Positions 7,262-19,900 of a DNA stretch of 34,770 nt are shown one piece after another. The stretch is from a virus. The notes beneath the pieces were generated by a model, which was not told the DNA's origin, searched no databases, and worked only from the letters and a program-made list of their open reading frames with translations. Location: positions 1 through 34,770 of IMG/VR virus record IMGVR_UViG_3300032116_000713. One strand, 5' to 3'. Position 1 is the first letter of the stretch, and each line of letters starts with the position of its first letter. Both the position numbers and the translations under genes were made by a program.

Positions 7262-7960
7262 TTATCCTATGCTACTTAAATTGGTAAGGGTTTGTATTCT
7301 AATAGTGTAATCAATTTGTATTAATCGATTCAAACTTTTTTGTACAGGATGGAAAATAACATGCGTTAATAATTTTCCAGTGGTAGTAAGACCCGAAGTG
7401 CCGTCGTTACTCCTTGCTTTAAGACCCAATTCATCAAACGTGTATGTGTCTTCGAGTGTAGTGCTGTTGTCAAAGGCACTTTGCCCTAGAGGTTCCCCGT
7501 AGTCTAATAAACAAGAAATAACAATATCACTATAAACACGACCAGGAACGTGCCGAACTTCCATTTTGTTTCTAGTAGGATCAGCATTTAAAGCACTAGT
7601 ATTATCTACAATTTTTGCAAAAGTTGGATTGTATAGATTGCTATTGCCTGTGTTTGTATTTGGCGGCAAATAGTTGATGATTCCAGTTGGATCTACACTG
7701 GTTCCACCATTTCCAAAATGCATTTCAAAAATATAACTTTGTCCTTTATTGGCTAACGTATAACCAATGGCTTCACTTATATTTTCGTAATGAATAGCAT
7801 TGCGTTTTTCTATAAAAACTTCGCCCGATTCAGGGTCAAAAATCTTTATGTGACCCTGCACGTTTATGCCGCCAATTTCATCTGGCTTAATATTATTGTC
7901 TTTATCTTGGTCTGAATTTTCCATTTTTGATTCCATATTACTATTTAGTGAGGTATTCAT
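7262..7960 (-). CDS. Conserved baseplate/tail structural protein (gp8-position), 232 aa
   Basis: Recognisable segments are 'INVQGHIKIFDPESGEV' with 'KRNAIHYENISEAIGYTLAN' (about 28-72), 'FEMHFGNGG', 'TRNKMEVRHVPGRVYSDIVI' and the C-terminal 'LLTHVIFHPVQKSLNRLIQI'. From memory, this set marks a conserved virion protein of marine T4-like phages encoded next to the giant baseplate gene. The synteny (after gp6 and the giant gene) puts it where T4 has gp8, but I see no convincing similarity to T4 gp8 itself, which is also longer (334 aa). The gene overlaps the giant gene by 4 nt (ATGA), a sign of coupled translation. Methionines at residues 9 and 13 are alternative starts, because the first ~25 residues are polar and probably disordered. 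Confidence 0.65.
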   Translation of the reverse strand: MNTSLNSNMESKMENSDQDKDNNIKPDEIGGINVQGHIKIFDPESGEVFIEKRNAIHYENISEAIGYTLANKGQSYIFEMHFGNGGTSVDPTGIINYLPPNTNTGNSNLYNPTFAKIVDNTSALNADPTRNKMEVRHVPGRVYSDIVISCLLDYGEPLGQSAFDNSTTLEDTYTFDELGLKARSNDGTSGLTTTGKLLTHVIFHPVQKSLNRLIQIDYTIRIQTLTNLSSIG

Positions 7961-10900
7961 GGTATATAACTAGTCTGCTCTCTAATAAATTGTGCTGCTG
8001 TAGTGGTGCTATTTTCTAGTGTAACACCAAACTGTTCCCAAATATTACTTCTCAATGTGCTAACACCGCTTAAAACAACATTACCGTTTGATAACAATGT
8101 TCTAGGGTACTCAATATTGTTTGTAAATGTTAGTGAGCCAATTGGTTGTAAAGTCAAAATATTAGCAGTAGTAGTAACTACACCCAGCGCATTACTTACC
8201 ACACCAATTCGTGTCTGAGTATTTCCTAACACGTTGCTACCAAAACCTTCTAGACTTATTGACACAACGTTTGCGTTAGTGATAAAGTTGTTGGAATCTA
8301 TCAGTCTTGTGGCAACATTTGTACCAAATTTCAATGTGATTGAATTTCCAGTTATAAATTCAACTGGCACAGACAGTGATGAATTTACGTTAGAACGCAC
8401 TCTAAATATAGTTTGAACATTTGGCGCCACAGTTATACCCACAATGTTTGCTGTAGTAAAATTGAACGTATTTGCTTTGATATTGGCTATATTAACTCTT
8501 GTGCCTACGTTCGCTGCTGTCTTGAACACAGTTGTGTCTCCTGTAATAAATCTTACTGGAACAACATTACTGTTTATACTATTAACTGCCACAACAACAT
8601 TTACATTGCCTACACCAGCCACATTAGGAGAAAAACTATTTTGATATATGCTCACTATGTTTGCTGAAGTGTTACTGAAAACTGATCCGCCAAAGCTGTA
8701 TAAGTTTGCAATATTGACTCTAGTTCCAATATTTGTTGCAAATTTGAGATTCTGAACATTAGCAGTAACAAACTGTACATTTACAAAGTTTGATACCACG
8801 TTGGCATCAATAACCTTGAGATTTGTTAAATTGCCTTCAAATTGTGTTATGTAGTCACCAATATTTGCACTAATTGTTTTATCTAATTCTAGTCTATAAG
8901 TGTTACCCTGAAACTGTGTGATATAATCACCTACGTTTGAGGTAATCGGACTTGACAGCTCCATCAAGTAAATATCTTTGTCATAAAACTGTGTTAAATA
9001 ATCATTTTTGTTTGCGGTAATAACATTACTTAATGTTAGTGTATAATCAAGATTTGCAGTTGCCCATAATCCTGGCGATACAATATCAACAACAACAACA
9101 TCATCTTCTATAATATCTTTTTCTACTTTGGTGATATACAAACTTGTCAATTTGTTGTTTATATAAACTGGATCAACTAAAGAACTAATAAATCTACTAT
9201 TAGGAGTAACAATTAGAGTGGTAGAATTATTTACAGTTTCAACAATTGTTGCCGTGGCATTCGAAGTTCCAAACTGTGTGATTACATTACCTTCAAGCTG
9301 ACTTGTTGTTCCTGATAAGAACAATCTATAACCTTTTACGTTACCACCTATTATTCTTGCATTACCTGCATTTCCTGTAAATTGTGTAATGTAATCGCCG
9401 ATGCTTGCTGTGATTGGTGCTGTAAGCACTGCTTTATAAGAAGCGTTTGATGTGACATGTAAATTTCCAGTAATAGTTTGGGTACCAGTTATTTGAGCAT
9501 CTGGTATAAGTTGAATTAAACTACTGTCAGACACTAAATTACCGCTGACTACATTTGCACTTATTCCAGTTCCATCAACCCCCCTGCGTAATTGACGTAA
9601 AGAGTTATTTTTAATTAGTTGAATATTTGATGTGTTTATGTATGGTACGGAATTTGCAAATACGTTTCCTAATGTTAAAAATGTATTGCTATTGATAACA
9701 ATTAATGAGTTTTTAGCGATTATAGTATTTGCTGTCCATGGAATAGCTGTGCCTAGTTTTACCGAATCATATTTTTGATAATAATGAATTTTTTCTCCAT
9801 TAATATAAATGACTCCAGGAATACCTGCTGGAACGTTTGGTTCTGGCAATTTAGTTACATCGCTAACTAAAATTTCTTGATCAGTATAGAGTAAATTATT
9901 TGAAAGCGTTGTTGTTGCATTACCACTTATTCTGTGATAATCAATATTGGCACTCATTGGTTGAAATACTCTGTAACCATAAGTTGCTGTATCTGCAACT
10001 GTATTACTAAACACCCTCATTTCTAAAGCATCGTACAATCTTCCTGGAATCAATTCTTCTGGTGCATGGCTAGAATAGATATCAAAATAAGCTCCGCCTA
10101 CAATGTTTATATCCTCGGGTCTGGTTCCCAAATCAGTATCTAAATATGTACTGTAAATATTTGAATCAACGATATAATCTTGATCAAGATAAGCTATAGT
10201 TACTTCAACATTCCCGCCTGACGCAATTGGCGTAAATGTTTTATCAAAATTTGATATTGAAGTTACGTTAGCGTTTAATGGTATGCCATTTTTAGAAATT
10301 TGTAAATTGGCATATACATTTCCGGCTAGCACAGGTAAAAATCCAGGTGTGCTGTAAATTATATCAATTTGATTTGAATTTGTAACAGATTTTAACACCC
10401 AAGCATTTCCACTAGAATTTGCCTGAGTAAGATAATCACCGACATCAGCATTAATATTTTGATTTAATGTAACCTTATATGTAGTTTCAACAGGCTGACC
10501 TGTCAAGATCATTGTATCTCTATCGACTCCCACTATTCTAAAATAACCATTATTTTGAAAGTCAAAAGGTACGGCGGCTTCAATTCTGATAGTTTTGTTA
10601 ATATCAAAACCTAAATCTAAAAAGTCAAATTGTGCTGTGTTTCCGCTATTAATTGTTAAACCATCATAGTTGAAAGAAATAATATCACTAGTAACTTCAA
10701 AAGCATTTGATCTAAACGTAGGGCCAATCACTTTTGACGCAGGATATTTTGTTCCTGATACTAACTCGTTGATATTTTTTCCAGGCATTCCTACAGTAGG
10801 CTCATAGAACGCTGTTATTCTATCTAATGCATTTAATAATACATTTCCATCTTGAATTCTTGAAAATCTAGTAAAATCAAATTGTGTAACCAATGCAACA

Positions 10901-13900
10901 TTAGATTGCACCGATGTTGCATTAAAATTACTTGCATAAACATTGCCTGATGTCGAGTAAATGTCGTTATTAAACGAAATGTAACTGTTAATTGGATATA
11001 TGGTATTCACTAACCAAGGTCTTGCATTAGCATTTTGTGGAAGATAAACTTCATTTTCATGTGCAACTAAATTTCCAGACACAATATATAAATTGCCTGG
11101 ATCTAAATTATCACCTGATATTGCAATATTTGAATAAGAGGTATTTGGCGTCCAAATTACCAAGTTACTATTGTAAGTTGTTCTGTCAAATTTTAATGAG
11201 GTTACAATATTTTTTACCAAGTTATAACTTAGATCACTTTGTAACGGATAAAATTGATTTTTTAAAATTGGATAAGCTGTTGCTCCTGAGCCGTCACCGT
11301 TAATTACTACATTGGGTGCAAATGTGTATCCACTACCTGGATTAGTAATTGTTATACCTGATATAGATCCGTTTGAATATAAGGTAGTCAGCGCCGATGC
11401 GCCTGTGCCTCCTCCGCCTGTAATTTCTACATTTGGAGGGAAGGTATAATTTAATCCTATGTCTCCAATTATAAAATCTACAATTTGAAATTTGTAATTG
11501 TTTGCCCAATCAGAATAGATTGGTTGATCAAATAATTCATTATCGAATTGATTACTTATACTAGGACTTCTGAATTGATCAAAGCGAGCATCATATACAC
11601 TTGGTAAATCAAAATCAGTGATGTCACTATCTAAATTATCTTGTTTAAAATAATTAGGAATATATTCTTTTATCTGAGTCCTATATGGTTTAACTTCGTT
11701 AATATAGTCATTGTAAAAATCCTGATTATCTCTTGTGAAATTTGGAAATTGTTCTAATGCTCTTAAATTATGAACGACGTCAATTAAACTAGTTTTGATT
11801 ACCCAATCTGGACTTTTTTGTTCAGTGAAAACATAGTTTAACATTGCAAAGAACAAATTGTTGAATTCAACACTCAATTCATCTGTCAGAATCTGTTGAA
11901 CCATTCCGTCAAAAATAAATCTAAATTCAGTAGTTGGAATTGGATCATATCCAGAAACATCGTAGGTTGTAGTATCATATCCTCCCCCAAGTGAAGGATC
12001 GTATAATCCTCTGTTTAATTGTAATGTACCGTTTTGAGCACCAATTAGAGATAAACTTGAATCATCCTGTATTTCATACAATAACCAAGTTCCATTACCA
12101 CCATCCAATATTTTGATATAGTCACCTACTGCCGGACTAATTGTCTGTATCTCTGCGAATGTATTGAGAGTATAAGCAATTGTGGTACCAGATTGATAAA
12201 CGGCGTCATACCAGTCAAACGCAGTCCAATACAATGTTGATTTGTAACTTTGTATTGTTGAAAGATTAAATTCCCCTGTTGTATCATTAAATGTATAAAT
12301 TGTCCATTTACCATTGTGATTAGTATCACTGGGCACTAGTATTTTGTATCCATTTGGCAATGTGGATGTATCTATATAATTTAGATTATCAACACTGTCT
12401 GTTTGTTCATCAAATCCAGAAACTGGCAAAGGTTCTTCTGCCTTCAATGAAGTAGGTGTGCTTAATAGTAAAATAGGATATTTAACTAATATTAAATTGA
12501 GTGTTTCTACATACGTGGTAATAGCTGTGTTTCTATTTACTACCATAGATTGTCTTGGCAAGAGGCTAACACCTAACTTGTCTTGAGCACTTAATGCGGG
12601 ATCAGGAACAATAGCTCCTAGTTCGTCGAATCCGGCCAAACTATCTTTAAGTTTATTAATTATTTTTGTTGGCAGATTTGTAAGTGAAGCCCCCTGCTGT
12701 ACTAGCTGCCATTCGGTATGTATTAAATTTGTATTTCTTATTTGTGCAAGATCAAAATGAACAGCAACGTTTTCGCCCGACAATTTATCTGATATATTGT
12801 ACAGACCAACTGCATTAGGCGCTAATAGAGCGAGATAAGGTATATTTTGATCTTTGGGACTGGTAATGTAATTCTGTAAAGCCAACGCACTAATAGTTCT
12901 TTTGGTCTTAAGAACATCAACGTTAGTTTTTCCTACAACCCAATAGTAATACTTTTGTGTTACAATTCCAGTAACTGGGTCAATAAAAGTTACAGATGAA
13001 TATGCAGAATTATCAGCATATCTAGGAACTCCATCCCCCACTGCATTCACGTACTGGCTTGGTAAAAATTCGCTTTCTACCCATTCAAAAATTCTTACTT
13101 GGCTTCCTGGAAATAAAGAACCCCAGTTTTTGATTCTGTACGTGATTTCATCTTGTTCATAATCAATAAAACTTATTTGCTTCAAATCCCACCAGGTCCT
13201 ACCAACTTGTTTGTCTGACCAATAAAAATTTGTATTATTAATTGTATCAGACCTATTAGATTGATTGTAACTAGCAGGATCATATTCTTCTTTATAGTCT
13301 AGTTCTTGATCTACAACTCCTAACAATTTTCCTTTAGCTGGGTCAATATAATCAAAAAAATCTAAAATCTGTTGTGAATTTACATTATATAAAAAAGAAC
13401 TTAAAACAGCATTAGTATCAACTCTTGGTTGGCGTAATCTTGACAACGTCCATCCACTTTGTTGATTTTCATTGTAAAAATAAAAAAGTTCTCCGTTTTC
13501 ATTTGATACAGTTCTTGCATTTGATAATCCTGCTATCAAATATTTTCCATTCAAAACAACACTTGAACCAAAATTAACATTATCATCTAGTGCTGGTCCA
13601 AAAAGTTTTTGACTGTAAGCAAACAGTGATGGATTATCTACGTTTTCATTGGGATTTTCTAATAAATCATACACATATACAGATCCGCTATCTTTTAAAA
13701 TATCTACAAAGTTTGTGGTATTGCCATCAAACGTAGTAATTATTGGCAACCCTTGATCAAAACTTATAGGCAAGTCATAATCACCGCCCTCACTTCCTAC
13801 TACTAGAACTCCAGAAGTTTGATCAACTGCGATACTGGTTCCGTAAAATTGTTGCTCATTTTCAGGATGTTTGAACACCTGTACAAATTTGTAATCTTCC

Positions 13901-16900
13901 AAACCAAGATCCGCTAATGGAGTTCCTTGGTTACCGTTAAGTATGTTTAACTTGTTTCCTATAACTGTCACATCGCTAGTGATTTTAAGTTTTCCACTTT
14001 CATTGCTAGCGGTTACTCCTGGAATAAGTGCTTGATTGATATCTGTTACAACATTTGTCAGCTGCGATCCTGAAAACTGAACTAATCTATCATTTATAAT
14101 AATACTTTGTCCAGGTGTCACAGTTGGATTTGTCTTCGTGGATAGAATACTTCCATATATTCTTCCCACGTTTAAAAATCTAGTTACTAGACCTTGATTG
14201 TAATCAGTTTCGATATAGGCTGAACTTACAACATAAATGTTACAACCGCTGTTACACATAGCCAGACCGCTACCAAAGTTGTCACCTTGTAGGCCTGACA
14301 ATGATGAGTATAATACTTGATCAAAAACAAACTGATTGGTTTCAACAAATACTTTTCTACGTGCCGCAAGTAACGATGATCCAGGATCTCCAAAAGTAAT
14401 CTGAGAAGGATTAATAGAGGTAATTGTGTAGTCTGCATCTACCCCTACTGGTTTATTTGTGAAATCATACTGCAGAACTCCATCTAAATAAACTCTATAA
14501 AAATTACCAAAAGCATCAGGCAAATTAAATGTATTTGATGAACCAGTAGTAATTAATTCTGTTTTAGTTCTATGATAAACAAATACCGCCCCTGCACCGC
14601 TTACGTTATTGACCGGTGTGTTACTAGCCCCAACTGCAATTACTGATCCATCTGAATTGCAAACTACCGCAGATCCAAATTGACTGTTTTCAGCAACTTC
14701 AGATGCCTTTGGTAAAGTTTCTAAAAATATATATTTTTCTACCGGCTTGGTCACTGCAATGATAAGGAAGCTGGCTGGAGGAGTTGTAAAAACTAGGTTG
14801 GTTACAGCACCTACAGCAGTAACGGTAATTGTAACATCATGAACTCCTGATAACCCACCAACAGTTGCGCCGTCGATAGTCAGAACATCTCCGACCAAAT
14901 AATCTACACCTGCGTTTTCTAAAACCAATGTATAATTTGTTGATGCAGAACTATATGAAACTCTGAACTTAGCTCCAGTGCCACTGCCACCTGTTGCAGT
15001 TCTGTTGTAATAGAATACTTCTAGTGTAGCTGCAGGTCGTGATCCGGTATGTGTGTAACCTGTTATTCCAACTAAAACTTTAGTGATGTTAATAGTTAAA
15101 CCGTTTGTTATTGATGACCCGCCTAGCACCTCACCAAGAATACTAATAGTATCATTTAACACATAGCCTTTTCCAGGATTGTTTAGTGTGACAGTATATA
15201 CTCCGCCTGATCTACTTACATTAAAGGTTGCACCGGTGCCGCTGCCTCCGTCGGCCGGAACGTTTGTATAGCTTGCTGTTCCGGCTGCGGCAGTTCCTGA
15301 AAATGTAAATGTTACAATTGAAGCTCTTTTGGTGTTATCAAGACTATAATCAATGTAGGGAAGAAACTGACCAGCAATAATAGGTGCCGATACAATAATA
15401 TCCGTTTCATTATCTATTAATGCCAATAGACTCAAAGTGGTAATAGAACCATTATCTGGTTGTATTAATTCTTGAACAGCAGACTGTCTTTCGTAATCAA
15501 TGGCGTAACAATAAACTTTATCGGCACCTGGTGCTCCAACATATAGATATTGAGCATCATCGCTTAGTGCTAATGAATGACCAAACATATCACCTGTGGC
15601 ACCAGATTCTGCGGTCAATATACACATTAATTGTCTGTCTTTATAAACATACACAACACCGGTATCGTTGGCCGCGGTTGGGTCACTTGCTATTAGATAA
15701 CTGTTAACATTATTCTTGGTTCCAGTCCTAATTACTTTACCAAATTGATTAATTTGTGAATAGATGTGATTGCTAAACAATGAAGCTCTTATAGCAAAAT
15801 CATCCTCGGAATCTCTAGAATAAACACCTATTCTACCTGATCCAGAATCCGGAGCTGATGCGTAAAGATATGTTGATGAGAAATCCAATGCTATTGCACT
15901 ACCAAAATGATCAAAACCTGCGTATTGATCCAACTGTATTGTATCTCTATATTCCCAAGGATCAGTTTTAGTATAGACTCCCCAATTGTCTTGATCATCA
16001 ACAGTTTCGACCCACACTTTATCATTTTTTACCAGCCCTGAATAAGGTGCGTAATTTACAATATCTAATGGAGTAGAGAACTTGCTACTTGTTAATTTAT
16101 ATAACAACCCTTGTCCAAGAATAGCTTGACTTTCAATTAATTCTTGTAAATTAACATAAATGGTTGCTAAAAATCTCGTGTCATCAATGATAGATTGCAC
16201 AAGATACATCCCGTTATATCTAGGATCAAAATTTTTCAAAGCAACTATATCATTTTCTTGCAAACCATGTGGTGCATTGGATACAAATTCTGCCTGTGAA
16301 TTAACATGATAACGCAGAATAAAAATTAAACCAGGTACCGGAGTGGCTCTATAAACATTCCATTCGTCGTTAAGATCTCTAGCGGTCCAAATAGTGTAAC
16401 CTATCCCGATTTCATTGGCTATTTCTCTATAGCTTTCATAATTTTTTATATCAAATACTGTATTATCAATATCATCTAAATGTACAAAACCCGCCACTGG
16501 TAAGGGTTTGAATTCAACTGGTTGATCATAGTCAACTGTTTTTAGGAAATCAACTTGAAATGCGCCACTTTGTCTATATACAGATTGTTGTGTAAATGTT
16601 TTAATATCTACGTCAGTGTTCGATTCAACATCAGCAAGCTGGAACACTGATGGATTATTTCTAAAAAATTGTTCTGGTAAAATAAACTCAAGAAAATTAT
16701 TTGTTTCTAAAGCACCGTATTCGCCCACTCGAATGGCCCAATTTTCAAACACAGTTACCGGTTGAGTACCTAAATTATTAAATTGTGCCCCTTGCAAAGC
16801 ATCAATCGCATTTAGAGTTCCGCTTTGTTTAATTAATCCTTGGTAAAATTTTGATTGAGTTGTAACATCAATGCCTAAATTTGTAAAATACTCTCTTGGT

Positions 16901-19900
16901 CTAAAACCTATTAATCCGTTGCTAAACAACTGTATTTCTTCATTGATTGGTTGATCATTGATATCGTAGTATTTCAATGATTGTGAAGCGTTTGTAGCAA
17001 AATTGTTTATCAATCCTGATCGTAATTCATTGCTGTCTATTTTTTGCCAAAATGCAATTTGAAAAGTGTCGGCCGCAATGATGTTTTGCAATGCTGTGTA
17101 AAACGAAGATTTATAACTTACCAATGATCCTTTAAGATAATCACTACCAGGAAGCCATTCTGGAACCGTTTCACTGCTGAAAATATATCCTGGTAATTCT
17201 AAACTTCCATTCCATAATCCTGTTTTATTGCCAACCAGTTTCAGTCTTGATTGCCTACTTCCTGTTTCAGGAACATAAATTACATCATTAAAAACTGTTG
17301 TGTTATCTAACAAAAGTAAATGTTCAAATTGAACAAAATCAAACGTGGCAAAGCCAATAGTTTCATTTTCAATACATTTGATTGTAAATAGTCCATTATC
17401 TCGTGTGACGGTAAAGCTATTTTTTCTAATAGCTTTAGAATTGATATCAAGAATACGACTACCATATGCAGACCCGGTAACTTCGTCGATGATTGCGGTC
17501 GGGTTGAAAATTTTGATATAATCACTAACAGGGCTCAGAACCAATACATTACCAGTTTTCCAACCTTGATTGGTCCAATGTAAAAATTCTTTTGCACTTA
17601 ATGCCCAATCTTTCTTTTCTTTTAAAAAGCTGTCTCTTTCATCAAATACAAATCCTTGAAGTGTAAGATAACGCTGATAGCTGATTAAAAAATCAACTAA
17701 TTGTTGTTTTTTTGTAAATTCAAATCCATATGGTATGGCTAATCTTTGATTTTTAAAATCCTGATAAACCACCGCAGTAGCTTCACCCACTTGAATATTA
17801 TATGAATTATTATTTGCAAGACTTGGTACAATTATAAAATAGGGATTTCCTACATCATATCCGCTGACCGTATAACCATTTTCTGTTTTTTCAACTATAA
17901 CAGCCGAATAGGATAATTTGTCTAATGGAGCCCCTTTATATAATTCAATGCTGTAATTTTCGTCAGGAATGACAACACTGTTATTAATACTGCTAGGACT
18001 AAATTGTTCGGCTAATAAATTAATAATTTTTTTGTCCGAAAAACCTGCCATTTTATAACTTAGTTGAATGCTTACTAGTTCTAAGTTATCTTTTACAAAC
18101 GTACTGGCATCATTAATACCAAGATTTTTAGCATAATCAACAATCCAGTTAATGTATCCGGCAGATCTTTCAATAGTGTTGTCTGCATTAGGATATCCGT
18201 TAATTTTAACGAGGCCGGGCGTTATATGGCTGTTGTTTTCAACCAAAAACTGAGAAGTTGCTAAATTCCTATTGTAATTTTGAATATCCAATAGTAATCC
18301 AAAATATTTTGCAGGTTTAGCAATCGCAAGTGCAAAATGTAAGGCAAAGGGAAATTCAGAACTTCTGCGCCAGGCCAATTCAGATGGGCCAATATCTCCT
18401 ACTGCAAAACTAAGATTAGCAGATGCACTGTCATAATCAGTGGCTAAAAATTCAGTAGGGCTACGCAAATTTCCATTATCATCAACCGGAATAATAGATG
18501 TTAAACTAGGTCTGCTGTATCTTAAATCTAAGCCGGCTCTTGGTCCAGAATGAATGTAACCTGCTTCTAAATCGCTCCATAAAACAAAGTTACCGCCTGT
18601 GTATGGAGCTGGTCCATATCTATCATTCCAATAACTGGGTTTTTCGCTAAACCCTAACATTTCCCATGGGTGAGTATGAGGTCTATCTGTATCATAAAAA
18701 TATCTGTAGATACTACGCCACGTACCTGGGAAATTTTCTCCATTAATTATATCTCGGAATTTTTTTAAATTCCAAGTAAATGGATCACTTGCTGTGAATG
18801 TACTGTTTGTTGTATAATTGACACGATTAGTACCAGCCCATCTTAAAAAATCCTGACTGAGTAGTTGATTGATTTCCTGTAAATTATAATCTAATACCCT
18901 AAATTTGCCAGGAATATAATCATTAATGTTAAACAAATTTACATCATATTCTACTTTTATATTATTGTAAATTCTTTTTTCTAATTCTAAAAGTAAATTG
19001 TCTCTAAAATCTCCAAATGCCACAGTGAGACTTCCGTCATGTCCTTGAATTACCGGCACAGGAGTTCTATAGGTATTGTCAGTATATATTTCCGGAATAT
19101 ATTTTGGATATAAACCTAACTTGGTAGGGGTTTCTGGAATATAACTTCCGTCTGTATTACCATATTCAACTACTGTAATAATGTCGTCTATTAATAATGT
19201 AAAAGACTCAACAATGTTGATTGCTGGACGGGTTTGATCAAATGTGTAATCTCTGTTTTTAATTAATAACTCTGTGGTGGTAATATTGTCAAGTGTTCGT
19301 GTTAGATAAACTAAAACAGCCTTGTTACTAACCACAGTGTCTTGAAAAATATTTGTTATTTCATATGTTCTTATTTCTGGATCAAAAACAGTATAGCTCG
19401 GCAGCGTAACTTTATTACTCTCCCCATAAGGAACCATGTCGCTAAATTGCCAAGGAAAATTGCTATTCTTAACGCTGTTTATTCTCAATAAAATTGTATC
19501 AACAGCGGCGGCGATGTTTTGTCTATCAAACTCTAAGTTTGCTGCATATTCAAGAAATTTTTGTTTGAATTTTGAATATTCTTTTGATGCCAATCTTAAA
19601 CTATCAACAAAATTCATTGTTGGATGATTTAAAAATAAACCAGAATATACTACCGGGGCACTGTGCTGTAAGATTGCTCCGCCGCGATTGGTATAAAAAA
19701 TATCTCTTAAATTGCTTTTACCAGGAACTGATCCTTCAATATCAAGGCTGTTATTTTTAAATGCAATCAAATGATTACGCATTTGTCCAAGAGTTAGCTC
19801 AGTGGTACTGATGTTCAATGAATTGATATCTAAATTTAAAGGAACTTCATAAAAAGCATTTCGTGAAGTTTCTTGTGAATTAAAAATACTAACAAAAACA

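Noticed and set aside
7262-7960. Naming the 232-aa protein gp8
   Set aside because: The position fits, but no clear similarity to T4 gp8 could be seen and the length differs.
8195-10458. CRISPR array or DNA-level tandem repeats
   Set aside because: The repeats are conserved as protein motifs with diverged DNA and irregular spacing, inside one open frame.
12126-14438. Short minus-strand open frames nested in the giant gene
   Set aside because: Out-of-frame shadows with leucine/glutamine-rich nonsense composition and no initiation signals.
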